DNA of 64,000 bases from Henckelia pumila. Lineage: Eukaryota; Streptophyta; Magnoliopsida; Lamiales; Gesneriaceae. The notes below the pieces were generated by a model that saw only the letters and a list, made by a program, of their open reading frames with translations, was not told the DNA's origin and searched no databases. Every line of letters starts with the position of its first letter. Within the stretch, counting starts at the first letter, position 1. Below are positions 22,671-32,377 of this stretch, piece by piece. The stretch spans positions 3,100,001 through 3,164,000 of the forward strand of contig NC_133121.1 of the NCBI RefSeq assembly GCF_033568475.1, in the 5' to 3' direction. Both the position numbers and the translations under genes were made by a program.

Positions 22671-23700
22671 TTGAGTATGCCTCTTAAACAATGATCTCAC
22701 TAATTAATATACTTGATACGAGTTGATGCAGTCAATATTTATAATGAAAAATAATAATTTTGACATTAAAAATAATGTTTTTACTTCAAATATTGTTCGA
22801 GTTTTTTTAATGTTAGTTGATCGATGGTATTATGGCAATATCCCTAATTATTTTCTTGAATTGGCCAGTGTATAGAAGAGTAATTTAGATTGATCAGGAA
22901 GCAATATATTTTGACTTTATAAGGGTAGGAAAAAATATCAAATTTTCGGCATTGAATGACATCCATGGCCTCCAACTAAATATCAAATTTTTTGTATATC
23001 GAAGTTATCGTATCGAAATAATATCGAATTTATCGAATTTTTGTTATATCGAAGACGGTGACGGTATGGATTTTGAAAACTTCGGTATATACCGGAATAA
23101 TATATAAAATTTTTTTAAAAAATAATATTTTTAAACAATACATTTATAAATTTAAAAAAATTTAATGTTTTTTGTTGGTATAAAAAGATATATATATACC
23201 GATACAATACCGAAATCTAGGTAAACCGTAAATTTTCAACATAATCAGTATGCTAACTATATGTATCAAAAATCTGTATGACGAAAGTTTCGATATGATT
23301 GTCATCAAAAGGATGACGCTAGGACCTCACACACGGATGTTTCCCTGTGCGAGGATTTGGTTGGGCCTTGTACGGTGAAGCTGCACATCATTTTTTATTT
23401 TTACTCAAATCAACATTTAAAATTTACAATTTTGTGAGAAGAATTTGATTAGTTGGTGAAGGAAAGCAGAGTGCACATTTTTATTCGGTTTGAGCTGCCT
23501 TTCACTGAGTAACTTTGAGAGTTGTAATTATTTTTTTACGGTTAATTTCCATGCATGCAGCTTCTGCTAATTAAGAAGTGATCTTGATATTTGTTAAAGT
23601 GGACTTACAATAAGATCCTAAAAAAAAAAGCTGTACAAGTTAGCAGACCCCAAAAAAAAAAAGAAGCAAAAACTGGGTCAAAAAGTAAGGCGAACTGTTT
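22671..23700. other. AT-rich intergenic stretch
   Basis: No gene was recognised. Around 22980-23220 there are several repeats of ATCGAATTT/ATATCGAAG motifs and GTATATACCG, which look like an old, decayed repeat. Confidence 0.4.
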
Positions 23701-23709
23701 TGCATTTAA

Positions 23710-24008
23710 GGAAAAATAAGTTTTTTGATTCTATAACTTGTTCATGTGTTGGTTTTGGTCCATTAACTTTTTCGATGTGGTTTTGGTACACTAACTTTGC
23801 ATTTTAAGTATTTTTGGTCCAACTGCATACATGTCAATTTTTTATTGGTCCAAAATGATGACGTGGACCAATCAGAAGCTGAAACGTATGCAGTTGGACC
23901 AAAAAATACTTAAAATAAAAAGTTAGTGTACCAAAACCCACATCGAAAAAATTATTAGACCAAAACCCAATGAGAATAAATTTATTGGACCAAAAAACTA
24001 ATTTTTCC
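23710..24008. mobile_element. MULE-like foldback MITE with long terminal inverted repeats
   Basis: Left end GGAAAAATAAGTTTTTTG and right end CCAAAAAACTAATTTTTCC are the outer parts of inverted repeats about 120 bp long. They include TTTTGGTACACTAACTTT against AAAGTTAGTGTACCAAAA with small differences. The flanking nonamers are TGCATTTAA and TAAATTTAA, which match at 7 of 9 and are consistent with an aged 9-bp Mutator-type target duplication. No coding capacity. Confidence 0.8.
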
Positions 24009-24017
24009 TAAATTTAA

Positions 24018-24591
24018 AGTGATTTAAAATTATGTATTTGTCAAATGGATTTAGTGTAGAATTTCAAACACAGACAATATCTATAACATGGAATATATTG
24101 CATTTATTAAAAAAATATATATGTATATTGCTGAATTATTAAATATTAGCATGTTTGGACCAGATCAACCCATCTGATTATATATATATATATATATGAA
24201 AACTATTCTTAATTATTTGAAGTACCCAAACGTAACAATTATTAATTAAGTTAGAGTTTTTCGAAAAATAAATTTTTGCCAAACAAAAAAGTAGATTAGT
24301 TCCTCATGAAAGTTGATCAAAGCGAGTTTCTTCTAATTTCTATCACAAGACCAACTGGCTCCACTGACTGTGATAGCTAGCGAGAGTAATTAACAATGGC
24401 GAGTCGGGAATTATTTCATATAGTTTGTATTGAAAATTAAATTCCCTCAATGGAGAAGCTAGCCAACGGCACGGCGTCGAAAACCCTTGAGCATTCAGCC
24501 TATCCACGAGGATTTGCTCTGCGGCCTCCAAATGTTTGAAAGGAATAAGTTTATTATCATTATTTTGTCTTAATTTTGATCTGTATGTTTT

Positions 24592-24629
<38 letters not shown>

Positions 24630-25600
24630 CAAAGGTGTTGAAGTATGCTTCTATCAGATTGAATGAGAATAGAGAAGAGATCGGATCGAATAGTACAGAT
24701 CAGATGAGCTCGGTGATCAGATCAGTTCATGGCCAGATCGTATACTGGGATCAAATCGATGTGATGGTCAGACGAGTCTTCGGATGAGTTCATGCAGATA
24801 GACTGCTCGAGTATTGTGACTTGGTTAGAAGTCGGATGAAGTGTCCAAGACTGCTTCCTGACCCCGTTCCCCCATCTTGTTCCTGTGGTAGGAGTAATTG
24901 CAGCGCCGCGACGGTATCCGTAACCTGTGTCTTCAAGACCATTTTGTTTCAAATTCTGAAAATCGATGCTGAGATGTACTCCACAGATTTCCAACAAACA
25001 CAAATACAATCCTTTGCAAGAGGACCTAAGAAAATCGAACGAAATCATGAATAAATAGAAGAAAGAAAAATATCATTTTGAATAGAATTAAATCAGTCAT
25101 ACCTATTTTTGGCGAGGCACATAGACTTTCACCCATCTAAATTGATCAAATCTGGAGAGTTTCGTCTACGTATATTAACAATTGAAAAAACCTAAGGTAC
25201 AAAATTTGTGAGTATTGTTTCACAAATCAAAGTAAAGTAAATCTCACGATGCCGAAAGTGACAGTGATCGAGAACACGGCGGACTTCACTTTCCCTATTC
25301 CCATCGGCCCATATTCCTTCGACTGGAAAAATTTTCTCTAATTTTCACGACGCAGGGTTTAGAAACATATAAACTCGGCAGCTTGAGGATTTACACATAT
25401 TGATGGCGAGATTTATCCAGATTCATGGCGAGGAGCCAGAAGTGACGGGAAAGAAAAACTAGAGAATGGAGATGAGAAAGCCCTAACTTGATTGAACGAG
25501 AGAAAGAGATTAAAATTTAAAAAGAAACTAGTTTTTCCTATCCTATTACTTCAGCTTAAGAAATTATAAATTTAATTTGATAACTTTTTACTTCGTCAAA
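24018..25600. other. Intergenic stretch with unassigned minus-strand frames
   Basis: Minus frames of 62 codons (24343-24531) and 108 codons (24722-25048) lie here, but neither shows a recognisable motif. The composition is less AT-rich at about 24640-25480. This might be a gene fragment or the body of a CACTA element whose end lies at 25786. A (TA)n run is at about 24602-24625. Confidence 0.35.
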
Positions 25601-25786
25601 TACAAAATCCGAAGTAAAATGTTACTTAAAATTTTAGTGAAGCCCGCGTTTTTCAATGGGCGAAGTCTAAAGTAGGTTTTTACTTCATTAATTTTATTAC
25701 CGCGGTAAATAACTATATATTACTTCGGCAATAGTGATTGCCGAAGTAAAAAATACCGAAGTCTTTTAACAATTTTCTACTAGTGA
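25600..25786. mobile_element. CACTA-type transposon terminus with subterminal repeats
   Basis: The stretch ends CAATTTTCTACTAGTG, the inverse of a CACTA terminus (CACTAGTAGAAAATTG). It is preceded by clustered subterminal motifs ACTTCGG/CCGAAGT in both orientations, including ACTTCGGCAATAGTGATTGC next to its own complement. The opposite terminus was not found in the window, so the element is truncated or its other end has decayed. Confidence 0.7.
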
Positions 25787-26929
25787 ATCAACTATGTTAC
25801 ACAATAGTTTTGCACAACATAACTTAAAAAATGCTTTTGCAGTAAATATAATATTTTGGAGATAAAAGATATTATCTTTCATGGTCAAATAATTTTGAAT
25901 TAAATTAGCATATATTACATAATATTCATTATAGCATTTACTGACAAAAAATGATATTTTTGAACCAAAAATAATAATATTGTGGACATAAATATTTTTT
26001 GTGGGTCAAATCGGATCCGTCTCATAATTAAACTAAGAGATGATTATACAATATCTTTTGTGATTCTACCATGCATAGCAGCATATAGGAACGTGGATCC
26101 ACTGCACAATTTGTTATTTTGAAATTTTAATAATTAAGGGTTGTGCATTGATCCCATGGCCGGCCATATTGGAGTTTTAGTAAGAAAAATCCAGTCACTT
26201 AGAACTTCATTTCTTGATAAATATGAGTAAAGTAACGTGCCTAGGTTAAATCGAATTGTGAACTAATAGGCTGCATGTATGTTTTATTTTTCAAAATTAA
26301 TTGTGCATTTAAATTGTCACAAAAAATTTTATGTGACGGTCTCAAAAAATAATTTTGCTAGACAAATTTTTTTTCGACCTGAATCATGAAATCATCTCAC
26401 AGTAGACCATTCTTAAAATGTTGTATATATTGTCAAGCTAAATCTTCATTTACACGTTAATTATATTCAGAAGCCCTGGCTATATATTAAATTAACAAAT
26501 ATTTTTAACATATTATGCAGAGAAAATTATAAAAAATCAGATTATAACCTGACTTGTTCTTTTTCTCAATGTAATTAGTCAAAATTTGATTTTGATTCAA
26601 CGAGTTTATTTTCCGCACTTTCAATATGTAAATCAAAGTAACGACATCGATGCTTGATATTGCACATATACGACCAATATATTCATGATATAACATTGCA
26701 TAATCCCGACGTCACGTTAACGTTTTCGCAACAGGGAAAAAAAAACACAAAGGAAAACTTTAGGATTTGATAGGTTATTCTTGATCCCAAAGAGAAGGTA
26801 GGCACCGCCAGAGCACAAACAAAAACAACCATGCAACCAAACCAATGTGTTTTAAAATTTGAATAGGCTGAATCTATAATGATCAAGATATATAAGGCTC
26901 CAAAAATGATCCATTAAATTCACCCAACG
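25787..26929. other. AT-rich intergenic stretch
   Basis: No gene was recognised. A partial copy of the GAGACGGTCTCA repeat family lies at about 26330-26410. Confidence 0.4.
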
Positions 26930-27001
<72 letters not shown>

Positions 27002-27028
27002 TTTTTTTGAAAAGATTATTATTATTAA
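26930..27028. repeat. (ATT)n microsatellite at the truncation point of gypsy copy D
   Basis: About 23 ATT triplets (26930-26999), a short interruption, then four more (27016-27028). The last triplets abut the point where internal sequence of copy D begins at 27029. A polyasparagine frame over it is not a gene. Confidence 0.95.
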
Positions 27029-27128
27029 GTAAAACATGCTTCTTATTCTAACATGCAGATAGATAACCCAAAGAACAACAATTCCATAAAGAAAACAAAA
27101 TTCTTAACCAAAGGAAAATTATAAAATA

Positions 27129-28088
27129 CTAGGGATAAGATATACCGGTGATCAAGGAGGTGTCTGGGTCTGCCTCCTTTGCCTGCATGACGAACACTCT
27201 ACCAGCAGTGTTCTTCTTCCTTGGGCAGTTAGCTATCTGATGCCCTGGCTCTCTGCAGTGGTAACAAACTCCTGCTCCCAACAGACAAGGTCCCGAATGC
27301 ATCTTTTGACACTTCGGGCAAGTAGGAAAACCTATAGCATTAGGGGCCCCGCCCCTCTGCTGCTGTGGCCTCTGCTGCTGCGGCCTCTGCTGCGGATTCG
27401 GGCCCTTAGCCGGCCCAGTAAACTGCTTCTTCGCAGGAGGCTGCGAAGATGGTCGCTGATACCCAGACTGAAACTGTCTCTTCCCCTGCTGCTCTCGCTG
27501 CATCTCCGCTCTCAGTCCCTCCACAAACTGTCTCATCTTCTCCGGTGGACTGTCTGCAATCAGAGGCACAAAATGACAGCCCCTCTCGAACTGGCTCACG
27601 TACTCCACCACTGACATGTCCCCCTGCCGAAGACTCATAAACTCCCGGATCATGCGACTCCTCACATCCTCCGTGAAATACTTGGCGTAGAAGACACGTC
27701 TGAACTCCGCCCAAGACAATGTAGGGAGGTGTACTCCCCTGGCAGCACCCTCCCACCAAAGAGCTGCGTCTCCCCTCAACATATACGTCGCACAGTTCAC
27801 CCTGTCCGCATCAGTGATCCCCATATAAGCAAAGATGGACTCCAAAGAACGAATCCACCCCTCAGCCACCAATGGATCGGTGGTACCAAGGAACTCCTTC
27901 GGCCCCTTCTTCTGGAACCGCTCAGCTACGTCCTCCTCATGGGACATTCTGGGACGTGAAGCCTGCTGCTCTAACAGAGCAGTAACTCCTGCCATCAAGG
28001 TAGCATTGGCCTGCTCCAATGCTGCAAGTGGGTTCTGCGGAGGTGGAGGTGGAGATCTTCCACGTCTGTTCATCGGTCTGGGAGGCAT
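27129..28088 (-). pseudogene. gag: gag of copy D, with internal deletion, cut from its leader by copy B
   Basis: A 319-codon frame from ATG at 28088 (MPPRPMNRRG) through the gag domain and CCHC knuckle (CYHCREPGHQIANC) to a stop after GISYP. Compared with copy C it lacks 29 codons (about 87 bp) between VEGLRA and MQREQQGK, an in-frame deletion at short TC-rich homology. Element B lies directly against its start codon, so the native promoter and leader are now 10.5 kb away. The donor-like CACCG|GTATAT remains near 27145, but pol and the acceptor are gone. Confidence 0.85.
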
Positions 28089-29505
28089 TCTGTAACACCC
28101 GGTATTTTTAGCTACATAAATCCGCCTGCATAATTAGGATATTTAATTATTTAAATTTATGATTTATGGGTTAAATAATTATGTGAATTATTTATGCATG
28201 ATTTAAGTTATTTTTTTTAAGCATTTAACCCATAATTAGGGATTTTTATGATTTTTAGTATTTTTATTATTTAATCGCGTAGACGGGACCGTGGACGGAC
28301 GGGATGACAACTTTCGAGCCAAATTATTTTATGAGCCTTTTTGGAGCCTTAAAATATTATTTTGAGTTTTATTATCTCAAAATTTTAAGTATTTAATTTT
28401 ATATAATTTTAGGAGTCCTTTTTATTCAAAAATTAGCCAAAATATTGACTTTTTACTATTTTTAAAAAATTCCCTACTCTAATATTTCGGGATTTAACTT
28501 TCCCATCAGATTATTTTTATTATTAGGAATTTTTAAATAAGTGTTCTATGGTATAATATAATTCTAATTAAGTTATTATCCTAATTAAATTCTATTTAAC
28601 CTAAAACCCTAAACCTAATATCCCTAACCTCACGTCCCAAAGCCTTAGCCGACATCTCCCTTTTTCTTCAGCACCTCCATCGACTGAACAATCTCCAAGA
28701 AGACTCCATAGCCGATCCTCTTCAAAGTTTTAAGGTTTCTCGTCGCCCGTCGTCCCGGAAACGTCCTACGTGCGTGCTAAATTGATTTCTACGGTGAAAG
28801 GCATGTTTTATTTCATCTTTATTTCACCATATCAGTGTTATATGTGCATGTTGTGTATGCATCAAGATCCTTAAGAACTTTTCAGAAAATGGCATGAGTT
28901 TGTTGAGTACCTCACGTTTTTTTTTTCATTGGTTGGCATCATCTCACGTTTTTTTTATTGGCAAGGGCGGTTCATGGCTGCTGGCAGGGGTCTTCATGGG
29001 TGTGTGAGGGTCCCTAGGGTCGGCCTAAACCAGGGCTAAGGGCTGGAGATGGCTAGGAAGAGGCTGGGCATGGCTGCACAAAACCTGTGCTGTTCGCGCA
29101 GGTTTAGGGGTTCAAGGAAGGGAGCTTCGTTCTCCTTCCTCAGACCACGGTTTAGGGTAAGGCCGGTTGGGTTAGAACCCCATTTGAGTTTTCTAAGTTT
29201 TTGCAGAAGGTTGCATGGGCTTTCGTGGTCGGAGCTTCGAGGACGAAGGGTTTTCCCGCAGCTGCTTGGTTCTGCGCGACAGTGCAGAAGGGCCGGGTTG
29301 CAGGGCTCCGTTCTCACTCCATAGTCGACGGTTTGGGCTGGTTCTTGGCTTGTTGGAAAGGTCTGGATGTGAGCTAAGTCCTAGGGGTGGTGCTCCGGCC
29401 GGTGGGTGGCCGGAGCATGGCGGCCGCCGGCGTTCTTTGCAACTGCTCGTGGCCGCAGCAGTGCAGGGAAGAGGGTGATCGAGTTGGGGCTTTGGGAGTG
29501 GTTCC

Positions 29506-29532
29506 GGGTCGGGTCTTGGGTCCGGGTCGGGG
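29506..29532 (+). other. G-quadruplex-capable tract in the LTR
   Basis: Five runs of three or four G separated by loops of 2, 4, 3 and 2 bases (GGGTCGGGTCTTGGG, then two more runs). The tract repeats in the 3' LTR at 37212-37238. Comparable G-run clusters occur in the solo LTR (about 45345-45425), and on the minus strand in copy A (about 3605-3680). Confidence 0.7.
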
Positions 29533-29724
29533 AGGTTAGGTAGTGGGTCGGGTTAGTGAGTTCGGGTCCGAGTTTGGTGGGCCGGGCTCGAGTCTTTTTA
29601 TTTTTAAAGTATTTTACGAATTTATGTGTTTTTGGGTCAAATAAATTGAAATAAAATTATTTGGACTCCCAAATAATTTTATTTGGACTTTTAAAATTTT
29701 AATTAAGTTAGTCCATTTATTTTA

Positions 29725-29921
29725 TGGGCTTTTGGGCCCATAAAAGTTAATGGGCCAGTCTTTGGGTTTTTGGGCCCAATGGGCCAGTTTAAGTGTTATT
29801 GGGCTTAGTGTAATTTTAATGGGCTTTATTAATTTAATTGGGCTTAGAATAATTATTTGGGCTTAAATTTTGAAATAATGGGCTTAAGTATGTTAATGGG
29901 CCAGATTTAAGTTAATGGGCT
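29725..29921 (+). promoter_or_regulatory. Array of twelve TGGGCY (site II) motifs at about 19-20 bp spacing
   Basis: TGGGCC or TGGGCT starts at 29725, 29733, 29751, 29771, 29780, 29800, 29820, 29839, 29858, 29879, 29897 and 29916. Apart from two extra copies at 8-9 bp offsets, successive motifs are 18-21 bp apart. TGGGCY is the known plant site II element bound by TCP factors. Similar arrays sit in the other LTRs, for example copy A at 3270, 3290, 3308, 3328, 3348 in reverse complement. A TATA-like TATATATTT follows 58 bases after the last motif. Confidence 0.7.
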
Positions 29922-30934
29922 TGTGTGTAGGGCCAGCAGTCCAGGACCATCCATGAGAAAATTTGCATGTGTCCTGAATATATATTTAATTATTTATATG
30001 CATTTAAGTTATTTTAATATTTATATGTTAGTAAGAAATTAAATTAAATATATATGATGGACACACATTTTATTCAAGTACATGCATTCATGAAATAATA
30101 TTTTTTTTGCATGATTTAATGTTTAAGTTGAGCAATAAAAATATTTTATGTTGGAAGTTGAAATAGTGTGACAATTTAAGGGGGATTCGTCCCCATATGA
30201 TTGAAGGGCAGTTTACTGCCAATTTAAAAGGTGATTCGTCACCGGCCACGTACGTAGGTTTCCACGCTGATCAGTATTTAATGTATGATTCAAGGTTACA
30301 CTACGGATACAACCAGGCTATGTTAGAAAATAAATTGCTCAATAACGTTATGTATTATGTTATGTATTATGTTTATTTAAGTAAGTTATGTTATGTAATT
30401 TTTAAGCATGCTCATTCATGTATATGTATGTATTAGTATTAAATTGGTTTAAATTATTTTAAACCCTTGTTATGTTAGCATGTTGGGCCTCTAGGCTCAC
30501 TACACTGGTATGGTGCAGGTGAGTTCGTTGAGGATGACATTGTACCCACCGGAGGCGAGGACGTATGAGCATGCATGCAGTGGCCCCGTGACCGTGAAAT
30601 ATTCTGAGTCGCTATGCATGTTTTTGTTTTTGTCAGCATGATACATTTTTTATTATTTTCAGTGATTGAGGGTCTAGAATATTTATTTAATATTTTCAGT
30701 GCATGCAAACTTTTATTTACTTATGCAGTATATTTTTAATTAATGTTTGACTCAGATATTTACTATATTTTTAAGAATGCATTTTTTTTATTTAAGTATT
30801 TAATTGTTTATTCATTTTAAATATCTTTATTCGGTGCATATATGTATGGGCATATATGTACATATTTTATTTAGTAAGTATAAAAAAAAAAATTTTCCGC
30901 ATATTTATTTATTATAGAGTTAGGGTCGTTTCAG

Positions 30935-30947
30935 TTGGTATCAGAGC
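30935..30947 (+). other. Primer-binding site of copy B
   Basis: TTGGTATCAGAGC begins two bases after the LTR end and is complementary to the 3' end of initiator tRNA-Met. Confidence 0.93.
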
Positions 30948-31104
30948 ACGGTCCTCGGAGGGGTCCTCACTGCTATGCGAGCTCAGAAATCCACGCTACC
31001 GGTCTGTAAGTTTTAAATGTTTGTAGCATGATTTAATTTCTAGAATTTAAGTTAGTATTAATTTCAAAACACTTAGTTATGCATGGCGATTTACGTAAAT
31101 AAAT

Positions 31105-32178
31105 ATGTGGTGGTGCAGAATGCCTCCCAGACAGGTGAATCGACGTGGGAGACCTCCACCTCCACCGCCACCTCAGCAGCACCCCATGACAGCACTGGAG
31201 CAGGCCAGTGCCACGATGATGGCGGGTATTACTGCCTTGCTGGAGCAGCAGGCAGCCCGTCCCAGACTGTCCCACGAGGAGGACGTCGCCGAGAGGTTCC
31301 AGAAGAAGGGGCCTAAGGAGTTCTTGGGGACCACCGATCCGTTGGTGGCTGAGGGATGGATTCGCTCACTTGAGTCCATCTTTGACTATATGGGGATCAC
31401 AGACGCCGACAGGGTGAGCTGTGCTACATACATGATGCGAGGCGATGCAGCCTCATGGTGGGAGGGTGCAGTACGAGAAGTCCATCTACCTACTCTGACA
31501 TGGGCTGAGTTTAGGCGTATCTTCTACGCCAAATATTTCACTGAGGATGTGCGCAGTCGCATGATCCGGGAGTTCATGAGTCTCCGTCAGGGGGACAGAT
31601 CTGTGGTGGAGTACATAAGCCAGTTTGAGAGGGGCTGTCGTTTTGTGCCCATGATTGCCGATAGTCCGCAGGAGAAGCTGCGACAGTTTGTTGAGGGCCT
31701 GAAGGCTGAGATCAGGCATGACGTGCGCATGGCAGACGTGTTTACATATGAGTCTGCAGTCAGCAGGGCTTTGCGTTCCGAGGAGGGTCGGAGAGCGATC
31801 CAGAGAGAGCAGCAGAGTAAGAGGCAGTTTGTACAGACAGGTTATCAGCGACCATCTTCGCAGCCTCCTGCGAAGAAGCAGTATACAGGGCCGGCTAAGG
31901 GCCCGAATCAGCAGCAGAGGACACAGCAGCAGAGGCCGCAGCAGCAGCAGAGGGGCGGGGCCCCTAATGCCATAGCTCATCCCATTTGCCCGAAGTGCCA
32001 GAAGATGCATTCGGGACCTTGCCTATTGGGAGCAGGAGTTTGCTTCCACTGCAGAGAGCCGGGGCATCAGATTGCTAACTGCCCCAGGAAGAAGAACACC
32101 GCTGGTAGGGTGTTCGTGATGCAGGCTGAGGAGGTCGATCCAGACACCTCCTTGATCACCGGTACATCCTATCCCTAG
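31105..32178 (+). CDS. gag: gag of Ty3/gypsy copy B
   Basis: This encodes 357 residues from the first ATG (MWWCRMPPR), or 352 from the ATG at 31120 (MPPRQVNRRG, the likelier start by family habit). The proline-rich head, the gag domain (DVAERFQKKGPKEF, DPLVAEGWIRSLE, ASWWEGA), the Q-rich linker (short QQQR runs) and one CCHC knuckle (CFHCREPGHQIANC) are intact. The residue before WWEG is Ser here and Leu in copy A. The frame ends with GTSYP and TAG at 32176-32178, five codons after a splice-donor-like CCG|GTACAT. This stop-bearing tail is present in slightly varied form in all four copies. Confidence 0.95.
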   Translation: MWWCRMPPRQVNRRGRPPPPPPPQQHPMTALEQASATMMAGITALLEQQAARPRLSHEEDVAERFQKKGPKEFLGTTDPLVAEGWIRSLESIFDYMGITDADRVSCATYMMRGDAASWWEGAVREVHLPTLTWAEFRRIFYAKYFTEDVRSRMIREFMSLRQGDRSVVEYISQFERGCRFVPMIADSPQEKLRQFVEGLKAEIRHDVRMADVFTYESAVSRALRSEEGRRAIQREQQSKRQFVQTGYQRPSSQPPAKKQYTGPAKGPNQQQRTQQQRPQQQQRGGAPNAIAHPICPKCQKMHSGPCLLGAGVCFHCREPGHQIANCPRKKNTAGRVFVMQAEEVDPDTSLITGTSYP

Positions 32179-32377
32179 TATTTTAATAAATTCTCCTTTG
32201 GTTAAAGATTTAGTATTTAATTTGAAATTCTTGTTATTTGGGTCATTTAACTGCATGTTAGAATAGGAAGCATGTTTTACTTGTGATTAGAATTAAGAAC
32301 TTGTAGTGACTCGTTTGGGAAAAAAAAAAAAAAAATTTAGAAGTGGTATGAAACTGTTGGGAATTTTCTGCGTGCAG
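32162..32377 (+). other. Putative spliceosomal intron between gag and pol (copy B)
   Basis: 216 bases from GTACATCC to TTTTCTGCGTGCAG. The donor is preceded by the gag codons for SLIT plus one G; the acceptor is followed by GG AGA ATT (completing Gly, then Arg, Ile), and then by the protease. It is T-rich, carries stops in the gag frame at 32176 and 32338, and differs in length and sequence from copy A's 195 bases, while the coding sequence on either side is conserved. Confidence 0.65.

Larger units (their letters stand above)
28091..30933 (+). repeat. 5' LTR of copy B
   Basis: It runs TG to CA with no coding role. From left to right it has an AT-rich part with a TATA-like TATAATATAA near 28552-28561, a GC-rich part (about 28960-29590) containing G-runs, and a TGGGCY array (29725-29921). 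A TATA-like TATATATTT (29979-29987) and an AT-rich 3' part follow. Small frames in the GC-rich part recur identically in the 3' LTR and are not convincing genes. Confidence 0.96.

Noticed and set aside
24343..25048. Minus-strand frames that might be exons of a gene
   Set aside because: No recognisable motif and no convincing splice joining; left as unassigned intergenic sequence, possibly captured by the nearby CACTA element.
26852..27037. ORF encoding a polyasparagine tract
   Set aside because: It is only the translation of the ATT microsatellite with flanking AT-rich sequence.
29036..29478. Overlapping ORFs of 87-93 codons in the GC-rich part of the B LTRs, repeated at 36742-37184
   Set aside because: They lie wholly inside the LTR, recur because the LTRs are duplicates, overlap on both strands and match no family; GC-rich stop-poor sequence explains them.
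30935..30947. Possible tRNA fragment
   Set aside because: Only the primer-binding complement of initiator tRNA-Met is present, at the expected place beside an LTR.
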